The translations under genes were made by a program, and so were the position numbers. Shown piece by piece: positions 1 through 7,347 of a DNA stretch of 64,000 nucleotides. The notes under the pieces were generated by a model, which did no database searches, was not told the DNA's origin, and worked only from the letters and a program-made list of their open reading frames with translations. Source of the stretch: Planctomycetota bacterium. GTDB taxonomy: Bacteria > Planctomycetota > Phycisphaerae > Phycisphaerales > SM1A02. The DNA lies in NCBI GenBank assembly GCA_022574595.1, contig JACZRS010000007.1, forward strand, positions 1-64,000, read 5' to 3'. The stretch's first letter is position 1. The number at the start of each line of letters is the position of its first letter.

Positions 1-839
1 GGGGTAATTAATGGGTGGGCGATTTGCTTGATAATTGATAGAGGAGGAGCTTTACGTGTTGGCCTTGTGCTCTCGGGTTCGTCAAACTCTTCGTGCAGTG
101 TTGGGTGCTGCGCTGCTGCGTTGCTTGCGGATTCATCTATTATTTCCAGAAGTGAGCGTAGTTTTCGATCTGGTAAATCCCCGTACTTTCCAAAATCGGT
201 TGAGCGGATGGTTGCATCCATTTGCCCGATGCATGCCACCATTTGCAATTCGATTCCGAGGAATGTGTTGGTTGTGCGATTAAGTCGCTGGCGCATTCGC
301 TCAGCTGCGTGTCGATCAGAGCCTAGTACCGCAAGATTTATAGTTGGAAGCTGGCAATTGTTTTTTTCCGCTGCTTCGTAGAGTTCTTTTACAATTTGAT
401 ACGCTGCTACTACCGCAGCTTCATCAGCGCTACTTAGAATGGTCAATCTATCTGCGCCTGCGAGCACTAATTGTGCCATAGGCGTATTTGGCGGCGGGCG
501 GACTATCCAAGTGTCAGCTGCGGAGGCTACTAGTGCAATTGCATCATCAAGTGTGGATTTACTCTCAGGCGGCGATGGAATTGGTTTTTGCGCACGAATT
601 AACTGAAGCGTTGCCGAATCAGTTTCCATTCGAAGTAGGGCGGTCGGACCTTCTTCTCGTGCGATTGCATCTGCGTATGGTGTCAGCCACACACCCGCTC
701 GAACAGGAAGATGTCCAATGATAGCAAGCTCGATGATGATTTTTTCATCATTGAGATTAGGGGGATATTGTGGAAACTGTTCCGGCTCAGTGAGGAACAG
801 TTCAGCTAGCTCATCAAATGGATCCATTGGCTGTGTCAT
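1..839 (-). CDS. Unknown protein coupled to ParA-CBM48, partial (runs off window edge)
   Basis: An open reading frame of at least 279 codons starts at the ATG at 839-837 (MTQPMDPFDELAELFL...) and stays open to the edge of the window, so the C-terminus is missing. Its ATG overlaps the stop codon of the upstream ParA gene as ATGA, which implies translational coupling. There is no Walker A motif. The central part (a hydrophobic strand, then TILSSADEAAVVAAYQIV, then a domain ending near VACIGQMD) resembles the late half of MinD/FlhG-type ATPases, in which a strand is followed by a Thr-Glu-Pro-like turn and a helix. That resemblance is inference only. The last part visible is Pro/Glu/Arg-rich and probably disordered. 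Function unknown; because of the coupling it probably works with the ParA-CBM48 protein. Confidence 0.85.
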   Translation of the reverse strand, partial: MTQPMDPFDELAELFLTEPEQFPQYPPNLNDEKIIIELAIIGHLPVRAGVWLTPYADAIAREEGPTALLRMETDSATLQLIRAQKPIPSPPESKSTLDDAIALVASAADTWIVRPPPNTPMAQLVLAGADRLTILSSADEAAVVAAYQIVKELYEAAEKNNCQLPTINLAVLGSDRHAAERMRQRLNRTTNTFLGIELQMVACIGQMDATIRSTDFGKYGDLPDRKLRSLLEIIDESASNAAAQHPTLHEEFDEPESTRPTRKAPPLSIIKQIAHPLIT

Positions 840-2338
840 AACGAGCCTTCGGTTGATTCGGGAACAATTAAAACGCTATTTGGTTCGCCGTACTCATTAA
901 GCTGAGTGCGAGCATTATACGGATCCGCCTGCCATCTGCCGTTGATTACAAGTCGATATTGATACAGGCCGGGCGGAATTTGCACAAGTGCTTGTTGAAC
1001 ACCAAGTTGTGGTTGATGAATAAGCACAGTAGCGGTCGGCGACCATTGGTTAAAGTCGCCAGCCACAGCAATTGACGTTGTTGCTTCTCCCGGTTGAACA
1101 AACAATACGCCTTTATCCGTGCAATTTGCACCACAATTAGGCAATGTAGTTGCGTGTGGGCGGCCTAGCGTTGTTGGTTGCGGTTGAGTAAAAGTGAGTG
1201 TTGGGTGTGTTTGCGGTTCTATCAGTTGGCTAAGGTCCATTGGCCTATCTGCAGGGGCAATAGTGGATTTAACCTCTACTTGGCTTGTTGCGGATTGTGG
1301 ATTGGGAGATTCTGCTGCTTTTGCTTGTGCTTCTCTTTGTTGACGAAAAGTGCGAACACGTCTAGCAAGTTCTTCAGCTCGTCCTTCACGCGGGCGATCT
1401 CCAGTGAACCTGCTTGAGACAGGTGCAAATGGCTGGATGGGCCTAAAGCGTGCTGGCAGTGGTTCGTGCCTACCAGCCATGACCTCAATTTCAACGCCTC
1501 TGCGTGGAGGATGGTCATCAAGCCAATCTGCGAGCTCTTTGTAATCCGCAGCCGCCTGTGAATTCGGCGCATATTCGATAACAGGTTGGCCAAAGCTAAT
1601 TGCTTCGCGCAATGCTTCATTCTCACGAATTACTACAGGCAGGATTTGACCAACGAACCGCCTTTGTAGTGCCCTTAGGATTTCCGTAGCCAGTGATGAT
1701 CTTTCATCATAGATTGTCGCAATCATGTGGCAGGCAATTGGTCTACCTAAGCGGTCAATAAGTTGGCGTATTGTTCTCCACTGCTTTTCCGCACCGCGCA
1801 AGGCAAAGAAACCAGTTTCAACGGGAATGATCGTTTCACGGGCTGCGCGCAAGGCGTTAAAGGTAAGTAGGCCTATGGTTGGCGGGCAGTCGATTACGCA
1901 TCGGTCATATTTGTCAGCTAAAGCTGAGCATACTGCTGCAAGTCTACGATCTCGATCTGGCCTTTGGTGAAGCCCGCCTCCGGGTGCTTCAAGTCCCGCC
2001 AGCCTCATTGTGCTGGGAATAAGGTCAAGATTCCGAGCTGCTTCCCAAAGGAATTCGCTTCGATCCAATTGAGTAACATCATCCGCAAGCAGAACCTCGC
2101 TTATGCTTTTTTGCACGCACCCTTCAGGCACGCCTAGTCCCGTCGCACAATGTGATTGTGGATCGAGGTCAATAAGCAGTGTTCTTTGGCCACGATGCGC
2201 AAAAATTGCAGCTAGATTGATAGCCGTAGTGGTTTTGCCACTTCCACCTTTCTGATTGACAATTGCGAAGGTTCGCACCTTGAGAAAATCCTCTAGGGTT
2301 GGAGTTAGGGACCATTCCGGCTTATTAACGCGCAACAA
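836..2338 (-). CDS. ParA/MinD-family ATPase fused to a C-terminal CBM48 glycogen-binding domain
   Basis: 500 residues in three parts. Residues 20-275 are a ParA-type ATPase with a deviant Walker A (KGGSGKTT, 30-37), the signature DLDPQ (57-61) and a Walker B strand ending VIDCPPT (148-154). Residues 280-405 are a Pro/Gln/Arg-rich linker. Residues 410-493 match the CBM48/AMPK-beta glycogen-binding fold: AVAGDFNQWSP, then PPGLYQYRLVINGRW, then DPY and GEPNSVL. ParA ATPases position cargo on the nucleoid or membrane, and CBM48 binds alpha-glucans, so a role in positioning glycogen or a glycogen enzyme is inferred. The first Met begins 19 residues before the ATPase strand. A GTG at residue 21, preceded by GAGGA, is a possible alternative start. 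Its 3' end overlaps the next gene by four bases. It lies 60 bp downstream of the glycosyltransferase gene. Confidence 0.93.
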   Translation of the reverse strand: MLRVNKPEWSLTPTLEDFLKVRTFAIVNQKGGSGKTTTAINLAAIFAHRGQRTLLIDLDPQSHCATGLGVPEGCVQKSISEVLLADDVTQLDRSEFLWEAARNLDLIPSTMRLAGLEAPGGGLHQRPDRDRRLAAVCSALADKYDRCVIDCPPTIGLLTFNALRAARETIIPVETGFFALRGAEKQWRTIRQLIDRLGRPIACHMIATIYDERSSLATEILRALQRRFVGQILPVVIRENEALREAISFGQPVIEYAPNSQAAADYKELADWLDDHPPRRGVEIEVMAGRHEPLPARFRPIQPFAPVSSRFTGDRPREGRAEELARRVRTFRQQREAQAKAAESPNPQSATSQVEVKSTIAPADRPMDLSQLIEPQTHPTLTFTQPQPTTLGRPHATTLPNCGANCTDKGVLFVQPGEATTSIAVAGDFNQWSPTATVLIHQPQLGVQQALVQIPPGLYQYRLVINGRWQADPYNARTQLNEYGEPNSVLIVPESTEGSL

Positions 2339-2398
2339 CAGACAACTTGGGTTATCGGAATCGCAAGGCTCAGAGGTTGAAAAGCTATGGGTAAGACC

Positions 2399-4039
2399 TT
2401 ATTTAGGAACCGGTACGACCCAATACAAAGTCACTTTTTTAGGCCAACCACCATATTTTGGAAGTTCCTTGGAGCTGCATCGCTTGACTAATACTGCATT
2501 TTCTTCATTTGCGATCAGCCAATTTGAGATGTCTAGCGGCTCAGAACTGCGTTGCCCTGCAACAAGCCAGAAGGGCTGCTCATTGTGAAGTGCTGTGAGT
2601 AACGGTATGGATCCATCTTTGACACTAGATCCGAGATGGCCCTGGAGGTGTGATGATCCAGCAGCCCAGTAAACTATGGGCGTGGGAAATTCACTTATAT
2701 ATTGCTGTGTTTCGTGAATAAATTCGTTGATATCATCGCCGAAGCCAGCATGGATAGCAGGGTTTGATGGTTTATATTCATTGATCAGAGTCATGGTTAG
2801 TAGAGTTGCGATAGCTGCAGTGACGCTGATCCAAGCCGCAGTCTTCACTATACGCTTAGGTAACTGAAGTACCCACCATGCAGTTAGCAATGCACCGGGG
2901 GCGAAAGCTGCTGCGATGTAATCTGCTCGCTTACCAGTACTTAACGTATATAAGCAGATGATAATTATTACAAATAGAGCAGCCCCGTTCAGGTAACTGC
3001 CTAGCTCGCCAAGTTTGCGCCACCTTCGAACTTTTTGCATAGCCCCTTCTGAAACATTTATTCGAGTCCAAATTGTGAACATTGCAATTATTGAAAGAAC
3101 TGACCATGGAGCAAAGCGAGTCAGGTAATAGAGAGGCATGTGAATGATGCTTCTAAAGAAATCAATTGGGCCGTTGGTGTTTCCTTGATCGCCCAGGCCG
3201 GTTATGCGTCCAGCGACTTCATCGAACCAAAGTTTTTGCATTAGATGCTCTCGGTCAATATGAAAAACGCCCCAAACCCATAGGCCAAAGAATATTGTGC
3301 ACAAGGGTAATCCCCACCACCAGCCAAAGATTGTAGTTTTTCGTAGCGATCCACCAAGTGGCTTGGCAGCAATAAGCGCATACAGTGGCAGGACAATAGC
3401 TGGCGGACCTTTTGTAAGTGCAGCAAAAAGTACACATAACCAAAAAGCGCCCGCTAGCGCAAATCTTCTTGTGGTTGTTAGATCTTCATCTCTTGCGATA
3501 AGTAGAATCGTGGCTGTGATCCAGCCAAGGACTAGCCAAAGTGTCAGCACCATGTCCGGGCGCGCTAAGTAGCCAAGCTTAAAGAACATATAGTTGCTCG
3601 CAAGCATCATTCCTGTAAGCCAACCGAGTGCCCCGCTGTGCTTACTGTCCAACCTTCTGCCAAGGCGCACCATAACCAGCCAGCACAAGCAGAGAGCTAA
3701 AACACTTGGGGATTTATGAGCAAAGTCCTTATCGAATCCCATCAGTTTTACCATTGGAACCGCGAGCCAGTTGTATAGTGGAGGCTTGGTAGCGGGAAAC
3801 TCGCCTCGCTCAATAGGCAGAATCCAATTGCCGTTGACGATGATGTCCGTTGTGTAGGCCATCGTCATTGGTTGAGTTTGGTCGTAGGCATCAGATGGGC
3901 CGAGCATTCGCGCTCCTAATGCCCAGATAAGTGCTGCGATAGAGAAGTACTTAAGCGCAGCAATAATGCCAAATCTGCTTTTATTGTTTGGCTCGATGTT
4001 GACTTGTGGATGCATAATTTTGCTTAGCGAGATTTTCAA
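2399..4039 (-). CDS. ArnT-like GT-C glycosyltransferase (GT39/GT83 family membrane protein)
   Basis: 546 residues with about ten to twelve hydrophobic segments. After the first membrane helix comes the loop SDAYDQTQ, the position of the catalytic acidic motif in the PMT/ArnT superfamily, followed by the characteristic TKPPLYNW motif of the first periplasmic loop. Such enzymes transfer a sugar from a polyprenyl-phosphate donor to lipid A, protein or another envelope acceptor on the outer face of the inner membrane. The acceptor cannot be told from sequence. The gene starts only 4 bp after the aroB stop, so the two are co-transcribed. A second Met (MHPQ) eight codons on is an alternative start. 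Confidence 0.9.
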   Translation of the reverse strand: MKISLSKIMHPQVNIEPNNKSRFGIIAALKYFSIAALIWALGARMLGPSDAYDQTQPMTMAYTTDIIVNGNWILPIERGEFPATKPPLYNWLAVPMVKLMGFDKDFAHKSPSVLALCLCWLVMVRLGRRLDSKHSGALGWLTGMMLASNYMFFKLGYLARPDMVLTLWLVLGWITATILLIARDEDLTTTRRFALAGAFWLCVLFAALTKGPPAIVLPLYALIAAKPLGGSLRKTTIFGWWWGLPLCTIFFGLWVWGVFHIDREHLMQKLWFDEVAGRITGLGDQGNTNGPIDFFRSIIHMPLYYLTRFAPWSVLSIIAMFTIWTRINVSEGAMQKVRRWRKLGELGSYLNGAALFVIIIICLYTLSTGKRADYIAAAFAPGALLTAWWVLQLPKRIVKTAAWISVTAAIATLLTMTLINEYKPSNPAIHAGFGDDINEFIHETQQYISEFPTPIVYWAAGSSHLQGHLGSSVKDGSIPLLTALHNEQPFWLVAGQRSSEPLDISNWLIANEENAVLVKRCSSKELPKYGGWPKKVTLYWVVPVPK

Positions 4040-4043
4040 TTAT

Positions 4044-5159
4044 TCAAACGGCTTTTGCGCCCACTGAATCCCATGCGCGTAAGATAATCTCTATGGGCAG
4101 GTCATCAACTATTTCCGCTTGGCCAGGTCCACAAGGTAGAACTAACCGAAGCTTGCCTTGGCTTGTCTTCTTGTCAAATCGCATAGCGTCTAAAAGTCTT
4201 TGTTCATCCACAGGATTTTCAAGACAGATAGGTAGGCCAAGTGTTTTAAGAACCTTTGTCAATTTTTCAAGATCCTGTTGGCTTTGTCTTTGAGTTTCTA
4301 TTGCGCACTTCATTGCAGCTACTAAACCGATAGAAACCGCTTCGCCGTGCGCTATATCTAGTTCGTGGATAGATTCAATTGCATGGGCGAATGTGTGTCC
4401 GAGGTTTAATAATGCTCGCAATCCAGCTTCACGCTCATCTTGCTCAACAATTCTAACCTTAATGCGCACACATCTTTCGATGAGTTCCGTAATCAGCTCA
4501 GGGTCAAGATCGAGAATTTGTTGAGCGTTGCTTGACAGAAAATCCAATAGGTTTGCGTCTGCAATCAGTGCGTACTTAACACATTCACCTAGCCCGCAGC
4601 GGAAGTTGCGAGCACTAAGCGAATTAAGAGTTAGTGGATCAATAAGTACAGCCCGTGGCTGCCAGAATGCTCCGATTAGATTCTTTCCCAGCCCTCCCGT
4701 GGGTAGTGGGAAGTTTACGCCGGTTTTCCCTCCGATTGCTGCATCTACCATTGCCAGCAAAGTTGTGGGGACTTGTATTAACGGAACGCCCCTCATGTAT
4801 GTAGCAGCTGCTAGCCCTGCGGTGTCGCCAATGATCCCTCCACCTAATGCGACTACTGGGCTCTTGCGATCGAGAGAAGCTGCGAGCATTGTTTGATATA
4901 CGCTTTGGGCGGTTTCCAGCGTTTTATATTTTTCATTTGCAACAAGCTCAATAATTGTTGTTTCAAAACCAGCACCACGCAAGGAACTTTGAGCGAGTTT
5001 GCCATGCGTATTTGTAATTTGTTTATCCACTGCAAGTAGCGCTTTATCACTGGGCGCAACCTCACTGATAATTGATCCAATGCGCTCTAGCAAACCAGGT
5101 GAGATTATCACCTTGTAATTAGCGCCTGGTATGTTTACAGGGATGGTTATATCGCTCAT
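4044..5159 (-). CDS. aroB: 3-dehydroquinate synthase
   Basis: 371 residues, close to the family's usual 360. It converts 3-deoxy-D-arabino-heptulosonate 7-phosphate to 3-dehydroquinate, the second step of the shikimate pathway, using NAD and a divalent metal in the cytosol. Visible signatures are the NAD-binding stretch ALGGGIIGDTAGLAAATYMRG, the PTTLLAMVDAAIGGKTGVN loop, and the metal-binding histidines in NLGHTFAHAIE and IAHGEAVSIG. The ATG forms a TAATG overlap with the stop codon of an upstream gene remnant (5159-5285), so the gene may once have been coupled to it. It is the first intact gene of the aroB-glycosyltransferase-ParA run. Confidence 0.97.
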   Translation of the reverse strand: MSDITIPVNIPGANYKVIISPGLLERIGSIISEVAPSDKALLAVDKQITNTHGKLAQSSLRGAGFETTIIELVANEKYKTLETAQSVYQTMLAASLDRKSPVVALGGGIIGDTAGLAAATYMRGVPLIQVPTTLLAMVDAAIGGKTGVNFPLPTGGLGKNLIGAFWQPRAVLIDPLTLNSLSARNFRCGLGECVKYALIADANLLDFLSSNAQQILDLDPELITELIERCVRIKVRIVEQDEREAGLRALLNLGHTFAHAIESIHELDIAHGEAVSIGLVAAMKCAIETQRQSQQDLEKLTKVLKTLGLPICLENPVDEQRLLDAMRFDKKTSQGKLRLVLPCGPGQAEIVDDLPIEIILRAWDSVGAKAV

Positions 5160-5285
5160 TAGCTATTCTTACCTTGACGCTTCAGTTGCACCAACGCCTC
5201 AGCTGGATCAATCGGATAATGATACATCTTCGTCCAACTGCTGTGAATCAGTTGACCTTCGTTTGTGGGCTTTTGTGTTGCAATG
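5159..5285 (-). pseudogene. Decayed copy of the 3' end of the gene at 6589-7308
   Basis: Read on the minus strand this stretch encodes KAHKRRSTDSQQLDEDVSLS, then after a one-base insertion DPAEALVQLKRQGKNS and a TAA. The intact gene at 6589-7308 ends EAHRRSTDSLLLDEDVSLP-KDPAQALTQLKRHGEA. By eye the DNA is about 80% identical over some 95 bp (5172-5270 against 6599-6695). No 5' part is present. The copy lies downstream of the parent gene in the same orientation, with the SpoU and ASCH genes between them. Confidence 0.8.
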
Positions 5286-5350
5286 GGCCGCTTGCGGCTT
5301 CGCGTTAACATAAGAATTGCGAATCAATGTTTCCAGCCGTCCTTGCTTCC

Positions 5351-5462
5351 AGTGGTATCCCGATGGAATCGGGATCTCGCCCGTACATATTCTTGATTAA
5401 AGAGTAAACATTCAATAAGAATGACCGCACAGGCGAGATCCCGATTCCATCGGGATGCCACT
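5351..5462. repeat. Paired inverted repeat, REP-like (ATCCCGATNNAATCGGGAT core)
   Basis: The left arm (5351-5384) and right arm (5431-5462) are inverted copies of each other, differing at about one base in 32. Each arm contains a small palindrome, CCCGATGGAATCGGG, followed by TCTCGCC. The GGGCGAGA/GTGGCA edges match the palindromic repeat family seen at 23117-23214, 23718, 33470 and 55992. The core also recurs at about 58003-58020. The rest of the 5286-5701 spacer has no gene that I can support. Confidence 0.8.
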
Positions 5463-5701
5463 TAAGAATTCAATCTTTAAAGCTTTACGGCTTGTTGCGC
5501 AAACTGAGTGCAAACTACTAATACGTGAACCGCGGTCGCAGTCTCCATAGGCGACTCGCAAAGCCGAGACGACGCGGCTCACTTGATTTGCTACACCTCC
5601 CGCCGGAGAGTGAATGTTAAAGAAATTATAATTCTCACCCCAAACAAACAATGTACTTATCCCCTTTTCCTATTTTTTTCGACCCTCTGTATATGAGATT
5701 G

Positions 5702-6391
5702 TTAGGCAAGATATTTTCTACCACGTCTATCTTTACGCTTGTATTTTCTCTGATACTCACGCCGTTGCTTTGTAATTTCGTATAACACAATTCCTGATGT
5801 TGTTCCCAAATTTAGACTTTCGATCATGCCGACCATTGGGATGCTTACGCACATTTCACTGCGTTTTAGGGCGAGATCGCTAATTCCCCTCGACTCACTT
5901 CCAAACCATATGGCTAGTTTGGCATGCTGGGTATAGTCAACCTCGTTCAAATCAAAATTATTATGTCCATTTACATGTGGCGATGTAACAATAGATACAA
6001 ATTGGTTTTTCTCCAAGTGCTGGAGACACGCTTCGGTACTATCAAACCTCTTTACGAAGCTCCATTTTATTGCGGAAACCGATGTTGACAACAGTGATTT
6101 CTTTTCCCGCATCTCTTGCCAATCATCGGGCAAGGCCTTCCGAGAGTCTACGATATAAGTTTTCTCCACACCTAAAGCATTTACATTTCTTACTACAGTT
6201 CCGATATTTTTTATATCGTGTGGATCTTCTATAACAGCAATTAAGTTTTTGCATCTATATTCCTTTATTTTATCTGCACGCTGCCGTTTTTTACTTTTGG
6301 GTGCTGGTTCATCCACTAGCTTCTCTCCGGTGCTGCTATATTGACTAACAGTTGATTGATCGGAATTCCGTGAGCAGGGGTAGTGGTCCAT
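5702..6391 (-). CDS. SpoU/TrmH-family RNA 2'-O-methyltransferase
   Basis: 229 residues. The three SPOUT motifs are in order: NIGTVVRN (motif 1), IWFGSESRGIS (motif 2) and IPMVGMIESLNLGTTSGIVLYE (motif 3). These enzymes use SAM and a trefoil-knot fold to methylate ribose 2'-OH in tRNA or rRNA. Which RNA is modified cannot be told. The N-terminal 45 residues are Lys/Arg-rich and probably bind RNA, and the C-terminus is a basic tail. The gene is visibly more AT-rich than its neighbours and is flanked by repeats and gene fragments, which suggests acquisition. No good ribosome binding site precedes the ATG. Confidence 0.9.
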   Translation of the reverse strand: MDHYPCSRNSDQSTVSQYSSTGEKLVDEPAPKSKKRQRADKIKEYRCKNLIAVIEDPHDIKNIGTVVRNVNALGVEKTYIVDSRKALPDDWQEMREKKSLLSTSVSAIKWSFVKRFDSTEACLQHLEKNQFVSIVTSPHVNGHNNFDLNEVDYTQHAKLAIWFGSESRGISDLALKRSEMCVSIPMVGMIESLNLGTTSGIVLYEITKQRREYQRKYKRKDRRGRKYLA

Positions 6392-6394
6392 GAT

Positions 6395-6525
6395 ATGCGA
6401 GCCCTATCCATCCGCCAACCTTATGCAGAATTGATTCTTCGTGGTGAGAAGACCATTGAATATCGGTCTCGACCCACGAAGATCATTGGAGAGCGGTTCT
6501 ATATATATGCATCGAGGAAGTGGGA
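6395..6525 (+). pseudogene. ASCH-domain protein, truncated after about 43 codons
   Basis: From the ATG at 6395 the reading frame gives MRALSIRQPYAELILRG, EKTIEYRSRPT, GERFYIYASRK, the typical opening of small ASCH-domain proteins (putative RNA-binding or modified-nucleoside-binding domain, usually around 130 residues). The match stops at about 6520, where a dispersed repeat (ACCCTCACCCC...CCCTCTCCC) begins, and the frame soon ends. It is divergent from the SpoU gene, with starts only a few bases apart. I read it as a remnant cut by a repeat insertion or deletion. Confidence 0.7.
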
Positions 6526-6529
6526 GAGA

Positions 6530-6566
6530 ACCCTCACCCCAACCCTCTCCCAAAGGGAGAGGGAGT
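6530..6566. repeat. Dispersed hairpin repeat CCCTCTCCC-NNN-GGGAGAGGG
   Basis: A perfect inverted repeat, CCCTCTCCC / GGGAGAGGG, at 6543-6563, preceded by ACCCTCACCCCAA. The same element occurs at 21439-21460 and 23415-23435, in each case next to a broken or duplicated gene end. Confidence 0.75.
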
Positions 6567-6588
6567 AAGAAATACCCGCTATTTACTG

Positions 6589-7308
6589 TCACGCCTCACC
6601 ATGACGCTTTAGTTGCGTTAACGCCTGGGCTGGATCTTTGGGTAATGATACATCTTCGTCCAGCAGCAGTGAATCAGTTGATCTTCGGTGGGCTTCCTTA
6701 GAGCTATTGCGAATATGTCTTGTATAAGCTAGCAATATGATAAATACGACTAAGCCGATCGCTACTGGTATTGCCAGAACCAGCATGGGATTACTTGCTG
6801 ATCCTGTTGCTGTTAATGCGCTTTCAGGAAATGCTCCAACAAATGCGGGGTAACTATGTTCTTCACCATCTTTAGCTATCGCATCAACACGTTTATAAAA
6901 TCTTGCGATTATCTCAACCGCTTGACCATCTCGGAAAGTTTGGTCATCAATATTTTTAACAATATAAACAAGGATCGGCCGAGAATCTGAATCGCGCACA
7001 AACCATTCGCCTAAACCCTTATTTAGCCCCGGCAAAGGATTATGCTGCTGCAACTTGCCAGTTATTTTGCAAAGCTCACCTCTGTACTTCTCAGGGTTTA
7101 CAAGCATCGCCTGATAGTCAGGTTCCAATCGAATAGCAGCATCTCCAATCCCATGGGTCCAGGATCTCACATTTTCAACCAGTGCAGTAAACGCTGCTTC
7201 CTGATGATCCCGCCCATCAAAAGCTGTATCTAAAGCAGTACGCTGATCATCAGTAAGTGGCGAAATCGACGCAATCGCAAAACAGAGAATGATAGTTCCT
7301 AAAGCCAT
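6589..7308 (-). CDS. Secreted protein of unknown function with a C-terminal membrane anchor
   Basis: 239 residues. There is an N-terminal signal-like hydrophobic stretch (residues 1-16), an exported domain of about 150 residues that includes YRGELCKITGKLQ and WFVRDSDSRPILVYIV, a transmembrane helix around 175-197 (LVLAIPVAIGLVVFIILLAY), and a basic cytoplasmic tail. The middle region, with a strand, RGxLCxIxGKL and a later EIIARFYKR, looks like a small beta-barrel (OB-like) fold, but I do not recognise a named family. It is probably transcribed with the dipeptidase gene upstream (39 bp spacing). A decayed copy of its 3' end lies at 5159-5285. Confidence 0.8.
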   Translation of the reverse strand: MALGTIILCFAIASISPLTDDQRTALDTAFDGRDHQEAAFTALVENVRSWTHGIGDAAIRLEPDYQAMLVNPEKYRGELCKITGKLQQHNPLPGLNKGLGEWFVRDSDSRPILVYIVKNIDDQTFRDGQAVEIIARFYKRVDAIAKDGEEHSYPAFVGAFPESALTATGSASNPMLVLAIPVAIGLVVFIILLAYTRHIRNSSKEAHRRSTDSLLLDEDVSLPKDPAQALTQLKRHGEA

Positions 7309-7347
7309 TAGTTCTAGTGTAGGTTAGATAAGTTATGCATGCCCAAT

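Noticed and set aside
5412-5651. A 79-codon minus-strand gene
   Set aside because: It overlaps the inverted repeat at 5351-5462 and has repeat-derived composition.
6589-7308. Cytochrome or CcmE-like function for the membrane-anchored unknown
   Set aside because: The OB-like look of the middle is suggestive, but there is no heme-binding His motif, so I left it unassigned.
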